DNA of 64,000 bases from Temnothorax longispinosus. Its lineage: Eukaryota > Arthropoda > Insecta > Hymenoptera > Formicidae. The notes beneath the pieces were generated by a model. That model saw only the letters and a program-made list of their open reading frames with translations. It had not been told where the DNA came from and did not search any database. Positions 45,547 through 55,225 of the stretch are shown here, one piece after another. The translations under genes were made by a program, and so were the position numbers. The stretch spans positions 1,116,001-1,180,000 of the forward strand of contig NC_092367.1 of assembly GCF_030848805.1 (NCBI RefSeq). Direction: 5' to 3'. Numbering within the stretch: position 1 is the stretch's first letter; each line of letters begins with the position of its first letter.

Positions 45547-46082
45547 GTGTCATGAGTCACAGCGGTAATGTAACACGATATTTATTCAGCGGATCCCCCC
45601 TTGTTTGTGCCGCGCTCACGTCATAAGTGCGATCGAGTCACTCTCTTCGGTGCGGTCTTTTAATTACGAGGACAATGGCTATGTGCATCTTCGATATTCG
45701 TTTCGAGAAGCTTCTATTCCATGACATTCTGACCTTAGCTAAGCATTCGTCATCCCTGGCGCGTTCTTTGTCTCGGACGGGTATAAAACCCCATAGAACT
45801 TACGGCGCGCCGCCATTCGTCAACAGTGTGTCAGTAGGTTAAGATCTGTCGTCGATCGATGGTCAGTTCTCATTCACGTGCGGGTTATCCAACACTACAA
45901 GCGAGAAAGTGTTGATAGAGAATTCGCTTAAAAACGCCCGCGTTTCCGAGCTCACTTAAATTCAAATACATTTATAAATTATGTCACTCTTATTGGCATT
46001 ATTTTTGGTTGTTAAATAAACTATTGTGTTACTTCAAGCTTCCGGTGTTAGTGGTCTCTCACGCTCTATCCCTCCTCATTCA
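45547..46082 (+). repeat. candidate solo LTR
   Basis: TGTCATGAGTCACAGCGGTA at the left and CCTCATTCACA at the right give TG...CA ends. Inside is a good promoter (GGGTATAAAACCCC at about 45778) followed by TCAACAGTGTGTCAGT, and AATAAA at about 46015 before a U5-like tail. The layout fits a BEL/Pao- or Gypsy-type LTR. No internal region and no clear TSD. Confidence 0.45.
45778..45791 (+). promoter_or_regulatory. TATA-box promoter of the solo LTR
   Basis: GGGTATAAAACCCC, symmetrical and strongly TATA-like, with an initiator-like TCAGT about 45 bases on. Confidence 0.5.
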
Positions 46083-46101
46083 CACGCTCGCGTATACTTA
46101 G

Positions 46102-46202
46102 AAAGTAACTAATGATACGTATACAAATAAGTTGAAAGTAACTAATGATACGTATACAAATAAGTTTTTTAAGTAACTAATGATACGTATACAATAAGTT
46201 TT
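46102..46202. repeat. three-copy ~33-bp tandem repeat
   Basis: AAGTAACTAATGATACGTAT plus ACAAATAAGTT occurs at about 46102, 46135 and 46168, the last with a one-base deletion. Confidence 0.85.
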
Positions 46203-47458
46203 TTAAAATAATCCCGTATATGCTCCAGTATTACAATTATTATTACACTGAGCATAATAGACGTAACAGTATATGCATGGATAAGAAGAAATAGAAATCG
46301 TATTTAAAGTGGAATACATAACTCAACGCGACTCCGCGATATGTTGTATTAATACTTAAAAGATGGCTGTACTAATTGTAAGATAAGAGAGAAATGTAAT
46401 CTTTGTAGAATTAAGTTAAGCATAGATAAGAAAACAACCTCACGAAAAGAAAAGAAAAAAAAAGAGGATTGATGCAAGAGAAATTTTTCAGAATCTTATC
46501 TGATGGGCTGCCACCTGGGGTAATATTAATTTATAATATTTACAAAATTTTTATTTAATGTTTATACTTAATCTTGACGAGCATTTGCAATTATATAAAA
46601 TTATTACTGAAAACTATTCATGGAAAATATTTCACTTTGAGGAATTATACGACACCATTATAACATATTCTACCTATTTATATAACAAATGGAAAAGTAT
46701 ACATTACAAAAAAAACTAGTATTGATAAATTCATTTTCGCGGATTTTCTAGCGCAGCGGACGCTCTCCCTTCGCTCACTTCGGATCGAGTAGCTGGAGGG
46801 CGGAGACGGAGGGATGGGGATAACTTTGCGTTCAATACTTCGATTTTCGCTCTCGTGTGTTTTCACGACTAATTATAATTCGGTTCGCGCTAGCGATTGT
46901 TAATTAATTACAATTTTGTCTTTTATTAACTATTGATTGTGCCAATACATATGCGCTGTGAACGTTTGATGAATACTACTCCCCACGAACACCTACCCAC
47001 CCACTCCATATACACACACACAAACACATATACACACGCACACAGTCATAAAGTACAGTGAAAGTGACGAGTTGCGGCACGTTGCTGTACGACACGTTTC
47101 CGTCTTCCTATCGCAATCCGTGGTGATTGCGAATCAACCATCAGGAAGCGCACAATTTGTCGGATTTTGTGAGGAGATTCCACGGCATGGGGCATGTAAA
47201 GATGTAATGCGCCAGAACGACCCCGTTTCTGAGCACCGCCGCCTCCTTCATGACAAATTTCATCCCGACGACGAAACCTTGCAGGTTCACGAACGTTGGT
47301 GCAGACATGAAGAGATATCTCTCTCTCTTCGATGCGTGAATCGAGAGGAATGATGCGCGTTTTGCGACACTCTGATTTTTATATCCTGCTCCCCTTTCCT
47401 TTCTCATAAAGAGGGAGTGAAAGAGAGAGAAAATTTTCGTTGACGTTGCCGCGAACAC
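46203..47458. other. interval before the virus-like element
   Basis: No supported gene. A GC-richer patch at 46735-46880 and a CA-rich run near 47000-47045 were noted. The left terminus of the virus-like element should lie here, but no terminal inverted repeat could be matched to the sequence right of 55.6 kb. Confidence 0.35.
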
Positions 47459-48368
47459 TCAGACTATTTTGCGCACTACGTTGGTCAACGGATTGTACTC
47501 GATCACGCGATCGTGTATGATGAGACAGTACGCGGAGGTATTCGGCGGTACGTTCTCCATGCAATCGAATTCTATTCTGACATCCACGGTGGCGTTTTTG
47601 ACAGATTCGTTTTGTCGAGAGCAATCGATGATCACGAACGGGCCGTTACGCAGAAAAGTCGAAACGGTGAGACTTGGCTCGAGATATTCGTATCCGTAAT
47701 AGCCCTTGCAGAAACGCGCGTACCTATCGTACAGAATCGCCCATCTGTGTTTACCAAAGTCTAAATTCAAATCGTCATACGGATAGACTTCCGAGTTTAG
47801 GTAGAGTTTCACGTTGGTCAATTTGCAGTCGTCGAATCGGCTCGTGTCCGCGGATATGACGTTCTTCCGACCCGTCTGCAGAGCGAAGACGACGTATCGC
47901 GGTTTCTCGAGCTGAGTCGCGGTCTTAATGGCCCACGAGTGCTTGGTCGTGTTCTGCAACAGGGGATACTCGTACAGATCCCACGAACGGAAACCCATAT
48001 TTAGATATCGTCCGTTTTCCAAGGCGCGCAGCATCGACAGCTTGTTGATCTCGCTCAATGCCACGTGAGGCATTCGCCACTGTATCTTGAGTATTTTGAC
48101 AGTAGGCTCCAACGCGAGACTTCCTACCAGACAATTGTTGTCGTTGCGCGATCGTATCAAGATTAATTTGTGACGAGCGTTGATCACCACGCGTTTGTAA
48201 TCCTCGCAAAATCCTAGTAACAGGCTGAGCGGTACGCAGAAATTGAAGTATCCATTCTCGTTATCCTGTGGATCCCAGCCGGCGTTTCTCAGGATCACGC
48301 TTCTGTCGGACAATACCGTTACGTAGTTCTTGAGCGTGCTGGTTATTCCTATAGTCCGGGAGCCAGCT
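47459..48368 (-). pseudogene. major capsid protein (double jelly roll), C-terminal part
   Basis: About 300 codons beginning just inside the foldback boundary with GITSTLKNYVTVLSDRSVIL. The rest (GYFNFCVPLSLLLGFCEDYK, ILKIQWRMPHV, YPYDDLNLDFGKHRWAILYD, FLRNGPFVIIDCSRQNESVK) matches the pattern of Polinton/adintovirus hexon-like capsid proteins, which assemble the icosahedral shell. The ORF's apparent ATG is created by the insertion; the true N-terminus is the piece at 49223-49539. The C-terminus at 47459 looks natural. Confidence 0.7.
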
Positions 48369-49218
48369 GCCATTTTAAGTGAATTATTTTAAGAAATCTG
48401 AGATTTTCGGCTAGTGTTCAATTCGGTCTGCTAATAAACGAAGTGAACGTCAGCTTCCATGGTAGCGGTGGGTGTTGCCGCGGCAGCCACCCACACACGT
48501 ATAATTATAATAAAAATAAACCGACATAAAGAAAGCTGAGACTTTGTTTGTACGTTTATTATGATCTAAATAAACGGAAAATAATAGTCAGTTGACTTCA
48601 TGGTGGGGGGTTGTACGTCAGCTTCTCGCCCAAACATGCAAAAAATATGCGCTGAGTAAACTTATACTAAGAAAGCTGAAATTTGGGGAAGTTATAGTCA
48701 ACTTTAACAGTTTCACGAAAATAATTGTCCGCTGAGGTTTTCGCAGTGGAAAAGTGCTCAGCTGATGCAGTGAAGGATGCCACGCGCCCGCGCGCATAGC
48801 GATCGATGCGCCGTATCTTTCAGTCGTCAGCTGAGCACTTTTCCACCGCGAAAAACTCAACGGACAATTATTTTCGTGAAACTGTTAAAGTCGACTATCA
48901 TTTCCCCAAATTTCAGCTTTCTTAGTATAAGTTTACTCAGCGCATATTTTTTGCATGTTTGGGCGGGAAGCTGACGTACAACCCCCCACCATGAAGTCAG
49001 CTGACTACTATTTTCCGTTTATTTAGATCATAATAAACGTACAAAGTCTTAGCTTTCTTTATGTCTGTTTTTTTTATTATAATTATACGTGTGTGGGTGG
49101 CTGCCGCGGCAACACCCACCGCAAATGCGCAAGCTGACGTTCACTTCGTTTAGTAGCAATACTAAATGAACCATACAGCAAAATCTTAGGTTTCTTAATT
49201 TTGGTCATAAAAAATGGC
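48369..49218. mobile_element. 850-bp foldback element splitting the capsid gene
   Basis: Ends GCCATTTTAAGTGAATTATT and, in reverse complement, GCCATTTTTTATGACCAAAA are diverged; the arms then agree closely from TAATAAACGAAGTGAACGTC to the centre near 48797. AGCT at 48365-48368 and 49219-49222 is a candidate target duplication. It contains no transposase; the frames in the two arms mirror one another. Confidence 0.75.
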
Positions 49219-49222
49219 AGCT

Positions 49223-49539
49223 AGCTTCCGGACTACTACGTTTCTGCAGTGATCAATCTCCACGCCGTCGAGCTCGTATCGAATCTCATCGAACATAAAC
49301 GCGACGCAATTATTCCCCAATACCACGTTATCGGCTGCTCTGGTCGCCGTCAATGTTCCTTCGACGTAGAGAAAACTTTCGCACGGCAACGTATACAGAT
49401 CCTGCTGTTGTATGGGTATTCGTATCTCGTCGCTATACTCGAACGTTGTGTTAGCGTACGGGTTGTACATGTGAGTTTCGATCTTGACGATGCGATCGTC
49501 AAAGACCGGCTCGCCTCCGATGTTAAGAATTTCAGTCAT
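49223..49539 (-). pseudogene. major capsid protein, N-terminal part
   Basis: Starts at ATG 49539 (MTEILNIGGEPVFDD) and continues THMYNPYANTTFEYSDEIRI, QQDLYTLPCESFLYVEG and AFMFDEIRYELDGVEID, the first strands of the N-terminal jelly roll. The frame runs into an 850-bp foldback element and resumes at 48368. About 105 residues remain here and about 300 beyond, so the pre-insertion protein was about 400 residues. Confidence 0.7.
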
Positions 49540-49742
49540 CGTTCACGCTTTCAGATGTTTCGTACCGCGAATCCCAGAGATTGTAAAAATTTAACGTTCG
49601 ATGCGTTGAGCTTCTTTCTCGTTTCTTTTTTAACGCCACCGAATGTCGATTAGATGATATCGTCGATCGTCGCAGTCGTAAAGATATTTTTATCTGTCGC
49701 GTGCTCCGAATCGTTCAACACGAGCATCTCACGCGTCGCGCG

Positions 49743-50537
49743 TTATCGCTGTCGCCGACGTACGTGCAATCTGACGGTGATCTCTTCTCCTCGAAAATCG
49801 AGCGATCGTCTGTCTTGATCCGCGACGCGTATCGTTAGATCCGTAACGCTCCGCGCGATGATCGGCAGGTAAATGATCTGCGCCGGCATTTCCGATATCT
49901 TATATCCCGGTGGTACGCTCGGTGAAAATTCGTGTATCGTGTGAACACGTTTGCCGTTGCTGTACGCACCCGAGGTCACGTTACACTCCACGCGGATAAT
50001 GTTTACATTGATAATATTAATCGACGCGTGCGATTCGTGCCACTGTCCCGGCTGCAATATACGCTTCGACGAGAATCCCAGCAGCGATCCAGCGTTGTTC
50101 GGTTTGTTAAAGTTTACTTTGAAAGCGCACTTGATCTCGCTCTTCATCGTATTGTAATTTGCGCAGAGCACTATCGGGTATTCCGCAGCCTCGTTTTCGT
50201 AGCCGTTCGCGCGAGCGGTCGCCTCTCACGCGATATTCGCGACCGACGTACGATCATCGTTGGAACGAATTACGCGTTGCGGGCGTTTCCGTGAAATTTC
50301 GCGTTTCAAAAACTTATGTATGGCTTGTATCTCGTACGATCCCACGGGAATCGTAATTTCCGTGTCATCCTCGTCGAAATAAAATTTATTTTTCGAAGAA
50401 TTCACGTTCGGAATCGTGTGATAAGTCTCAAAACACGTTAGACCGAGCTCGTAGTCATCGTCGCTCAGATCCACGGCGAGAAAATAGTGCTCCGCGAGGA
50501 TGCTGCTCTTCCCGGTCAGCGTGAACGTTATAGACAT
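49743..50537 (-). pseudogene. penton-type minor capsid protein, frameshifted
   Basis: The N-terminal part starts at ATG 50537 (MSITFTLTGKSSILAEHYF) and reads YELGLTCFETYHTIPNVNSS and ITIPVGSYEIQAIHKFLKRE until TGA at about 50226. The remainder is in another frame from about 50205 (CANYNTMKSEIKCAF, RVECNVTSGAYSNGKRVHTI, RSLDFRGEEITVRLHVRR). This matches the single-jelly-roll vertex protein of adintovirus/Polinton-type elements. One frameshift near 50190-50225 separates the pieces. The gene starts 30 bases after the protease stop, so the two were probably co-transcribed. Confidence 0.65.
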
Positions 50538-50566
50538 GTCGGCAGAAACCGTTAACGAATACTGAG

Positions 50567-51204
50567 TCACCACGGCGCACCGTCAAGCTTTAAATTAGCG
50601 TCGATCGTCCGAAGAAATCGCAGGCACAATTGTCCACAGATGCTCTGATCGTATCGCTGATAAGACATGCAATTGTACTCAATCTTCGTCACGCTCGGGC
50701 CGAAATATCGCACCAATTCTTTCGGCGGTCGAAGATTGCCGAAACTGTCGAAATATATGACTCGATCTTCCCTCTTCGCGTACGCTACCCAATAGGTACC
50801 GGGACCCGCTGCATCGTCCAAATTCACGATACCGCTCTCGTTTCGACGTACACCGGTAACGAATCACGCATGAAGACACCTCTGAAGAACGGTACGCGCA
50901 TACGCCTTGCCAGTCGATTCAATTGTTCGTTAGTCGTAATACCCGCGGGCATATTTAACGTCTTTTTGACGTTTTTTTTTATTTTTGACGCTACTCCTCG
51001 CCCGCGTTTGTGCGGGCCGAGATACAGCCCTCGTTCATATTTGCACGGAGCGAGATAAAGTCCGCGACCCTCCACGGCGCGATTGTGACGTTGCATCTCT
51101 TCCAGCTGACGCCGCGCAGCTTTGTTATCGTTCACGGCCTTTACGACTCCCGCCGCTCCGCCGGCCAGAGAACCGAGAACTCCCAACAACGGTAGAATCG
51201 GCAA
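50567..51204 (-). pseudogene. core-protein-like segment fused to adenain-type cysteine protease
   Basis: The first part (51204-50840) has a hydrophobic Gly-rich segment (MPILPLLGVLGSLAGGAAGV), two GLYLAP/GLYLGP motifs and a basic stretch (GVASKIKKNVKKTLNMP), resembling the membrane-active and core peptides of adenovirus-like virions. The frame shifts near 50840-50860 into the protease: GPGTYWVAYAKRED, VIYFDSFGNLRPPKELV, then QSICGQLCLRFL with the nucleophile Cys and the upstream Gln of the oxyanion hole. The family has His directly before the W of this first motif; here it is Tyr (codon at 50792-50794). The enzyme would mature virion proteins. Length after the motif fits adenain. Stop at 50567 overlaps the penton region. 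Confidence 0.65.
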
Positions 51205-51320
51205 TACGCCGCCTCGTTTCGCTGCCGGAAGTATCCGTTTTTACGTCAGCCTTTTCCTCGTTTTCGTTTTTTTCGTTTTCAAGCCCATTCCGAGCTTCGT
51301 CTTATAGCCTTCATGGTCGC

Positions 51321-51855
51321 TCAGACGGCTGTAGCGGCAGCTCTCTCTCCGAGAGTCGAATCTCTCGCGGTAATGCGTTTTCGCGCTTCCGCAGCGAGTA
51401 TCTCGTCCGCCGCGTGTCTCTCGGTGAGATCGCGGTTACGCGAATAGGCTATGTCGTGCTCGCGACACGCCGCGTCCAATGGATTAATACCTTGATCGTC
51501 TCTCGCCAATCGTTCTTGTAAACGAGTTCCCGGACCGCAAAATTTGATAGCTGGGAATGTATAATTCGAACGGAAGTGCGTTTATCTCGCGATTTAACAG
51601 GCCTCCACCATTTTTTTTCGTTGACATTCGCCGCAATCCTTTATCATTGGCGCGGGACCGTCGACGTGCGTTCGCTGCCACGGTTGATTGTAATGTTCGA
51701 ACCTCCAAATCCGCCCTTATATGTTCCGGAAACTTGTCCCACACGTAGTGGACGTGATCGCCGCACGTTTGCAGCAGAACGGCTTTCGGCACAAATTGCA
51801 GCTGTTCGGCGCTCAAGTCGCGAATATCGGAAGGTCTCGACAGTAGGACGAACAT
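51321..51855 (-). pseudogene. virion protein with parvovirus-like phospholipase A2 domain, frameshifted
   Basis: N-terminal part 51855-51550: MFVLLSRPSDIRDLSAEQLQ, CGDHVHYVWDKFPEHIR, then KKNGGGLLNREINALPFELY. The C-terminal part is one frame over: FCGPGTRL (calcium-binding loop) and INPLDAACREHDIAYSR with the catalytic His-Asp pair, then ERHAADEILAAEARKRI. This is the PLA2 module parvoviruses use to breach the endosome; it also occurs in some Polinton/adintovirus-like elements. The frame break lies in the CAAATTTTGC run at about 51545-51555. Catalytic residues themselves are still present. Confidence 0.7.
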
Positions 51856-51938
51856 TTTTGCTACTGAGTGATTCGCGGTTCCGCTCGCCTATAAATAAGC
51901 GTTCGAGTCAGCCAGAAAGTCGGCAGTGTGGGAAAAAA

Positions 51939-52040
51939 ATGAGATTCGTGCGACAACCGTTGGCGATTCGCGTGACGAATTGCGACGACAGATCACGGTC
52001 GATGGGAGGCAACGCGAAGAAGCGTAGGCACGGTACGTAG
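51939..52040 (+). pseudogene. short basic ORF upstream of the ATPase, possible N-terminus
   Basis: A 33-codon frame, MRFVRQPLAIRVTNCDD... ending KKRRHGT, Arg-rich. It stops exactly where a TA-flanked foldback inserted (TAG at 52038-52040 is formed by the insertion). By position it is probably the N-terminal leader of the packaging ATPase now separated by 491 bp; I cannot exclude an independent small gene. It is divergent from the PLA2 gene, with about 83 bases between their starts, which would hold a two-way promoter. Confidence 0.45.
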
Positions 52041-52530
52041 CCCAGTCGATAGAGACATTTAAATGGAATTAATTCCGGGAAGCGATTTTATTTTTTTGAC
52101 TGTTTCGGAGGGTCATGGGTAGTCTAAAACCGGATTTTTGGGATTCTAACCCTGGAGCGTTAGCCGCCATTTTGATTAGAAGGGTGATTTTGTAAATATC
52201 TCGCTTATTTTCAACTTTAGTGTGAAATCTCTGAATAGAATAGAATCTCTGAATCGATCCTAGGTGAAAAATAATAAGGACCAAAATTGTAGAGTATTAA
52301 ATTTTCTACAAGTTTGGTTATTACCACTTTTACTCTAAAGTTGAAAATAAGCGAGATATTTACAAAATCACCCTTCTAATCAAAATGGCGGCTAACGCTC
52401 CAGGGTTAGAATCCCGAAAATCCGGTTTTAGACTACCCATGACCCTCCAAAACAATCAAAAAAAAAAAAAAAAATTGCTTTCCGGAATTAATTCCATTTC
52501 AGCGGCTTTTTCGAGCTCTATCGACTGGGC
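52040..52530. mobile_element. 491-bp foldback element in the ATPase gene
   Basis: GCCCAGTCGATAGAG at the left is exactly mirrored at the right, flanked by TA (52038-52039, 52531-52532). The arms continue with GGAATTAATTCCGGRAAGC and GATTTTGTAAATATCTCGCT. The ends share GCCCAGT with the element at 57237-57919, so they are probably the same superfamily with a TA target. Confidence 0.8.
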
Positions 52531-52535
52531 TAACG

Positions 52536-53129
52536 ATGCTGCCGGCTACTATACGCGCGATCATTTGCGGCCCCTCGAATTGCGGTAAAACCAACGTTCT
52601 GATTAGCTTGCTGGAAAGTCCGCACGGTGTATGTTTCGAAAACGTGTACTCAAAATTGCTGCAACAGCCGAAATATCGATATCTGGAGAATTTATTGACA
52701 TTGATCGGCAAAATCGGCTACTTTACGTTCTCTAATAACAGTGACGTTATTCCACCGAGCGACGCGCGTCCAAACTCAATCTTCGTCTTCGATGACGTGG
52801 CATGCGATAAGCAAGACGCTGTGAGAGAGTATTTCTCAATGGGCAGGCACTCGAGCGTCGATTTCTTCTATTTCTGTCAGACGTACGCGAGAATACCTAA
52901 ACATCTGATACGCGACAACGCAAATCTGCTGATCCTGTTCAAGCAGGATGGTACCAATTTGAAACACGTGTACAACGATCACGTGAATACCGACATGTCG
53001 TACGATGAATTTTGCGCGTTGTGTCGCGATTGTTGGCAACAAAAGTACGGATTCGCGGTGATAGACAAGGACAGCGCGCTTTCGAACGGTCGATACAGAA
53101 AAGGATTTAACGTGTTCGCAATACCGTAA
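52536..53129 (+). pseudogene. FtsK/HerA-type genome-packaging ATPase
   Basis: A 197-codon open frame. Walker A is GPSNCGKT (residues 11-18) and Walker B is SIFVFDDV (about residues 81-88); FCQTYARIPKHLIRDNANL follows with the conserved Gln/Arg region. It matches the A32-like ATPases that pump DNA into capsids of Polinton/adintovirus-type particles. This is the best-preserved gene of the element: the catalytic frame is uninterrupted. The foldback upstream removed its leader and promoter, and the ATG used here lies only 4 bases from it. Ends FNVFAIP at 53129. Confidence 0.75.
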
Positions 53130-53181
53130 AAGCGATTGGTCGTTGCCATACCTCGGCGGAGGTGAAACGTTAGCGTTATAG

Positions 53182-53634
53182 AGATCGACGCTCTGCTTTT
53201 TTTCCGCGATAGCCGCGATCGACGGGAGCGAGAATATTCGCGAACGCGAGAAGATCGTGAAAGAGATTGCGAAGACGAGTGATTCGATTCGCAAGAAACT
53301 TCGCGCTTTGAAGACCGGTAAGATCGAGAAGGACATTGAGATGGATACGCACTTTAAGCCTCTCATCGGACCGCTGAAAAAGATCGTCGACAACTCGAGC
53401 TTGATCGCGGTGAAGAAAGAGGAGCCGACGGAGAGCGACGCTGACGCGAAAATCGAAACGTTACCCGTTCAACAGCGCGGGGAGAAGGTGGAGGATGCTA
53501 CACCGAAGAGAAAGAGGAAACGATTAGACTCCTGGTCGGATCTCTCATTGACACCGCGTAAATCTAATCAATTGCACAGTTGTTTATCTCCTGACAGTCG
53601 ACGGTGTGGGCTTCCAATTTCTCGCTCGATCTAA
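53182..53634 (+). pseudogene. conserved structural ORF of the element, truncated
   Basis: Open from just after TAG 53179-53181. It reads ENIREREKIVKEIAKTSDSI, then RKKLRALKTGKIEKDIEMD and HFKPLIGPLKKIVDNSS: a charged, probably coiled-coil segment that recurs directly after the ATPase in insect elements of this type. It continues into a Lys/Glu-rich linker with KRKRKR (possible nuclear signal) and then ends in unrelated sequence. Related proteins are longer, so the C-terminus is lost. Role unknown; a minor virion or scaffold protein is plausible. Confidence 0.5.
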
Positions 53635-53714
53635 AATAATGTAAACAACTGCAAAAAGAAAAACATAATTTTTTGTAAATTTTTATGTTAAAAAATATTT
53701 TATTAAAAAGAGTA

Positions 53715-54879
53715 TAGGTACTCACCGATCGCAAAAGTATTTCCGACCATAATGCCTGCTCAATTGCAAGCTAACGAGACGCGATAGGTTCTTTATCCAC
53801 GCGAAATGTCCCACGTTGTCGTCTCGCGGGTCCTGCACGTACAGCAAATTGACGTGCTTTTCTCTCTACCGGTCGGTGAGTCGTATCAGGAGAACGGTTG
53901 GCGTCTTCTCTCCCTCGATGGTATACACATTGATGGATATATCGTTTAATCGTTCGAACTTTTTAATTTGATTCAACGTCACTGGAAACTCAATGTCTTG
54001 TAAATTTAATACTGTTGTGTAATGAGGGTACGAGGATTTCCGTTCTGAATGTCTTTCGGCTGAATGTAGAGCAGCTACCACTCTGACCACGCGAAACACG
54101 CATTGTCCATAGGTTGCACACTGATCACCGCTTTTTTCAATTTAATTTCTTGCGGTAAATTGATGTAACATCCCGCGCGCATAGGATTGTACTTGTTCAC
54201 GTTCACTGTCAAATTGAGTATACGCGACAACGCCCACCCGCTGTCGCGTTCCTGAAATTCCTCCAGAGATGATAAAGTAGGCTCGATAATGTGTCGCTTG
54301 TACCACTCGCGCAGATCGGACCGATCGGACGAACGAAAGAGTTCGCAGTTTCTCGTGTTGATACTTTTGTTCGCACGTTTTTCACCCGTCACAAACTCGC
54401 CGTTGAACATAGTGTTTATCTTTACACTTGCGTGTCTTTGCATGACGTTCCGCACACGATCGAGCACGATGTCTCTAGCATCTTTGAGAAATTTTCGCGG
54501 TTTGATGTGATTGATATTTATTATCGCACCGGTCAATACACGGCTTTCGAACGCGGTATCGATCTCTCGCCAAACGAGTCTTTCCGCGTTATCGTCACTA
54601 CTAGTGCCCGCGTACTCACAACCGATCGATATGTATGAACCGTCTCTGTAATAGAGTCTTCGCACCCGAATCGAGTCGCGCGATTCTTGCCACTAAAGAT
54701 TGTCTGTTTCTAACAGTCTGAGAGCCGTCTGAGAGCCGCGGACGTTTGGAACAACAGTCTTCTTTGAGCTGCTCAATAAACTTCTCGCATCGCTGTGTCC
54801 ATGCAAAATATTCGACCAAGGTAGCGATTTGGTCGGATCGTTCCAACAAATCGCGTTCCGTTTCATCGGGATGTTCCAT
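53715..54879 (-). pseudogene. N-terminal part of protein-primed DNA polymerase B
   Basis: Pieces in order on the minus strand: a Met-initiated lead at 54879 (MEHPDETERDLLERSDQIAT), a long piece 54665-54075 (REWYKRHIIEPTLSSLEEF, LNLTVNVNKYNPMRAG, NACFAW), then after a frame change ALHSAERHSERKSSYP, LQDIEFPVTLNQIKKFERLN, an in-frame TAG after LIRLTDR (53866) and HVNLLYVQDPRDDNVG, FAWIKNLSRLV, KYFCDR. This is the N-terminal region of Polinton-type polymerase B. The exonuclease and polymerase motifs are missing: the sequence stops at GATCGGTGAGTAC (about 53715). Either the rest was deleted or, less likely, a splice donor is used. Confidence 0.6.
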
Positions 54880-54898
54880 GTTTTTTTTAATACTTTTT

Positions 54899-55162
54899 TT
54901 AGATCACGTCACATTCTTCGATGGAGCACTTGCACGTGACTCGATCACACGCTGAACAATATCGTTTGCAATATTGAACGATATAGTGCGTAAGCATAAA
55001 ACGATGAAAATCGAAGTAGGGGGCATTAAAGTGATTAAGCTCCCAATTATTAATATCATCATGGTCACGTTCATAAGTTCTTTCAAGCATCAATAAATGA
55101 TTAGGATCATTGATAGGGTCAGGGTACATATACATACGTACCGAATTGTTCATCATCACCAA
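54899..55162 (-). CDS. small ORF with cysteine-rich C-terminus
   Basis: 87 codons, upstream of the polymerase on the same strand. The middle is rich in Asn, His and Tyr (NNWELNHFNAPYFDFHRF). The end, CKRYCSACDRVTCKC, could chelate zinc. Not recognised. Its position fits an early accessory gene of the virus-like element. It has no visible lesion, but is short enough that chance cannot be excluded. Confidence 0.35.
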   Translation of the reverse strand: MVMMNNSVRMYMYPDPINDPNHLLMLERTYERDHDDINNWELNHFNAPYFDFHRFMLTHYIVQYCKRYCSACDRVTCKCSIEECDVI

Positions 55163-55225
55163 TTCAACGTATTTCCCAATACCTGTATGAATCTTAATGT
55201 ATGTTGCTTCACAACCATCGAGCTT

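Noticed and set aside
47469..51855. Multiple + strand ORFs of 60-178 codons
   Set aside because: They are antisense shadows of the capsid, penton, protease and PLA2 genes on -.
53182..53634. Histone or other host nuclear protein because of KRKRKR
   Set aside because: The preceding charged helix and its place right after the ATPase fit an element gene better.
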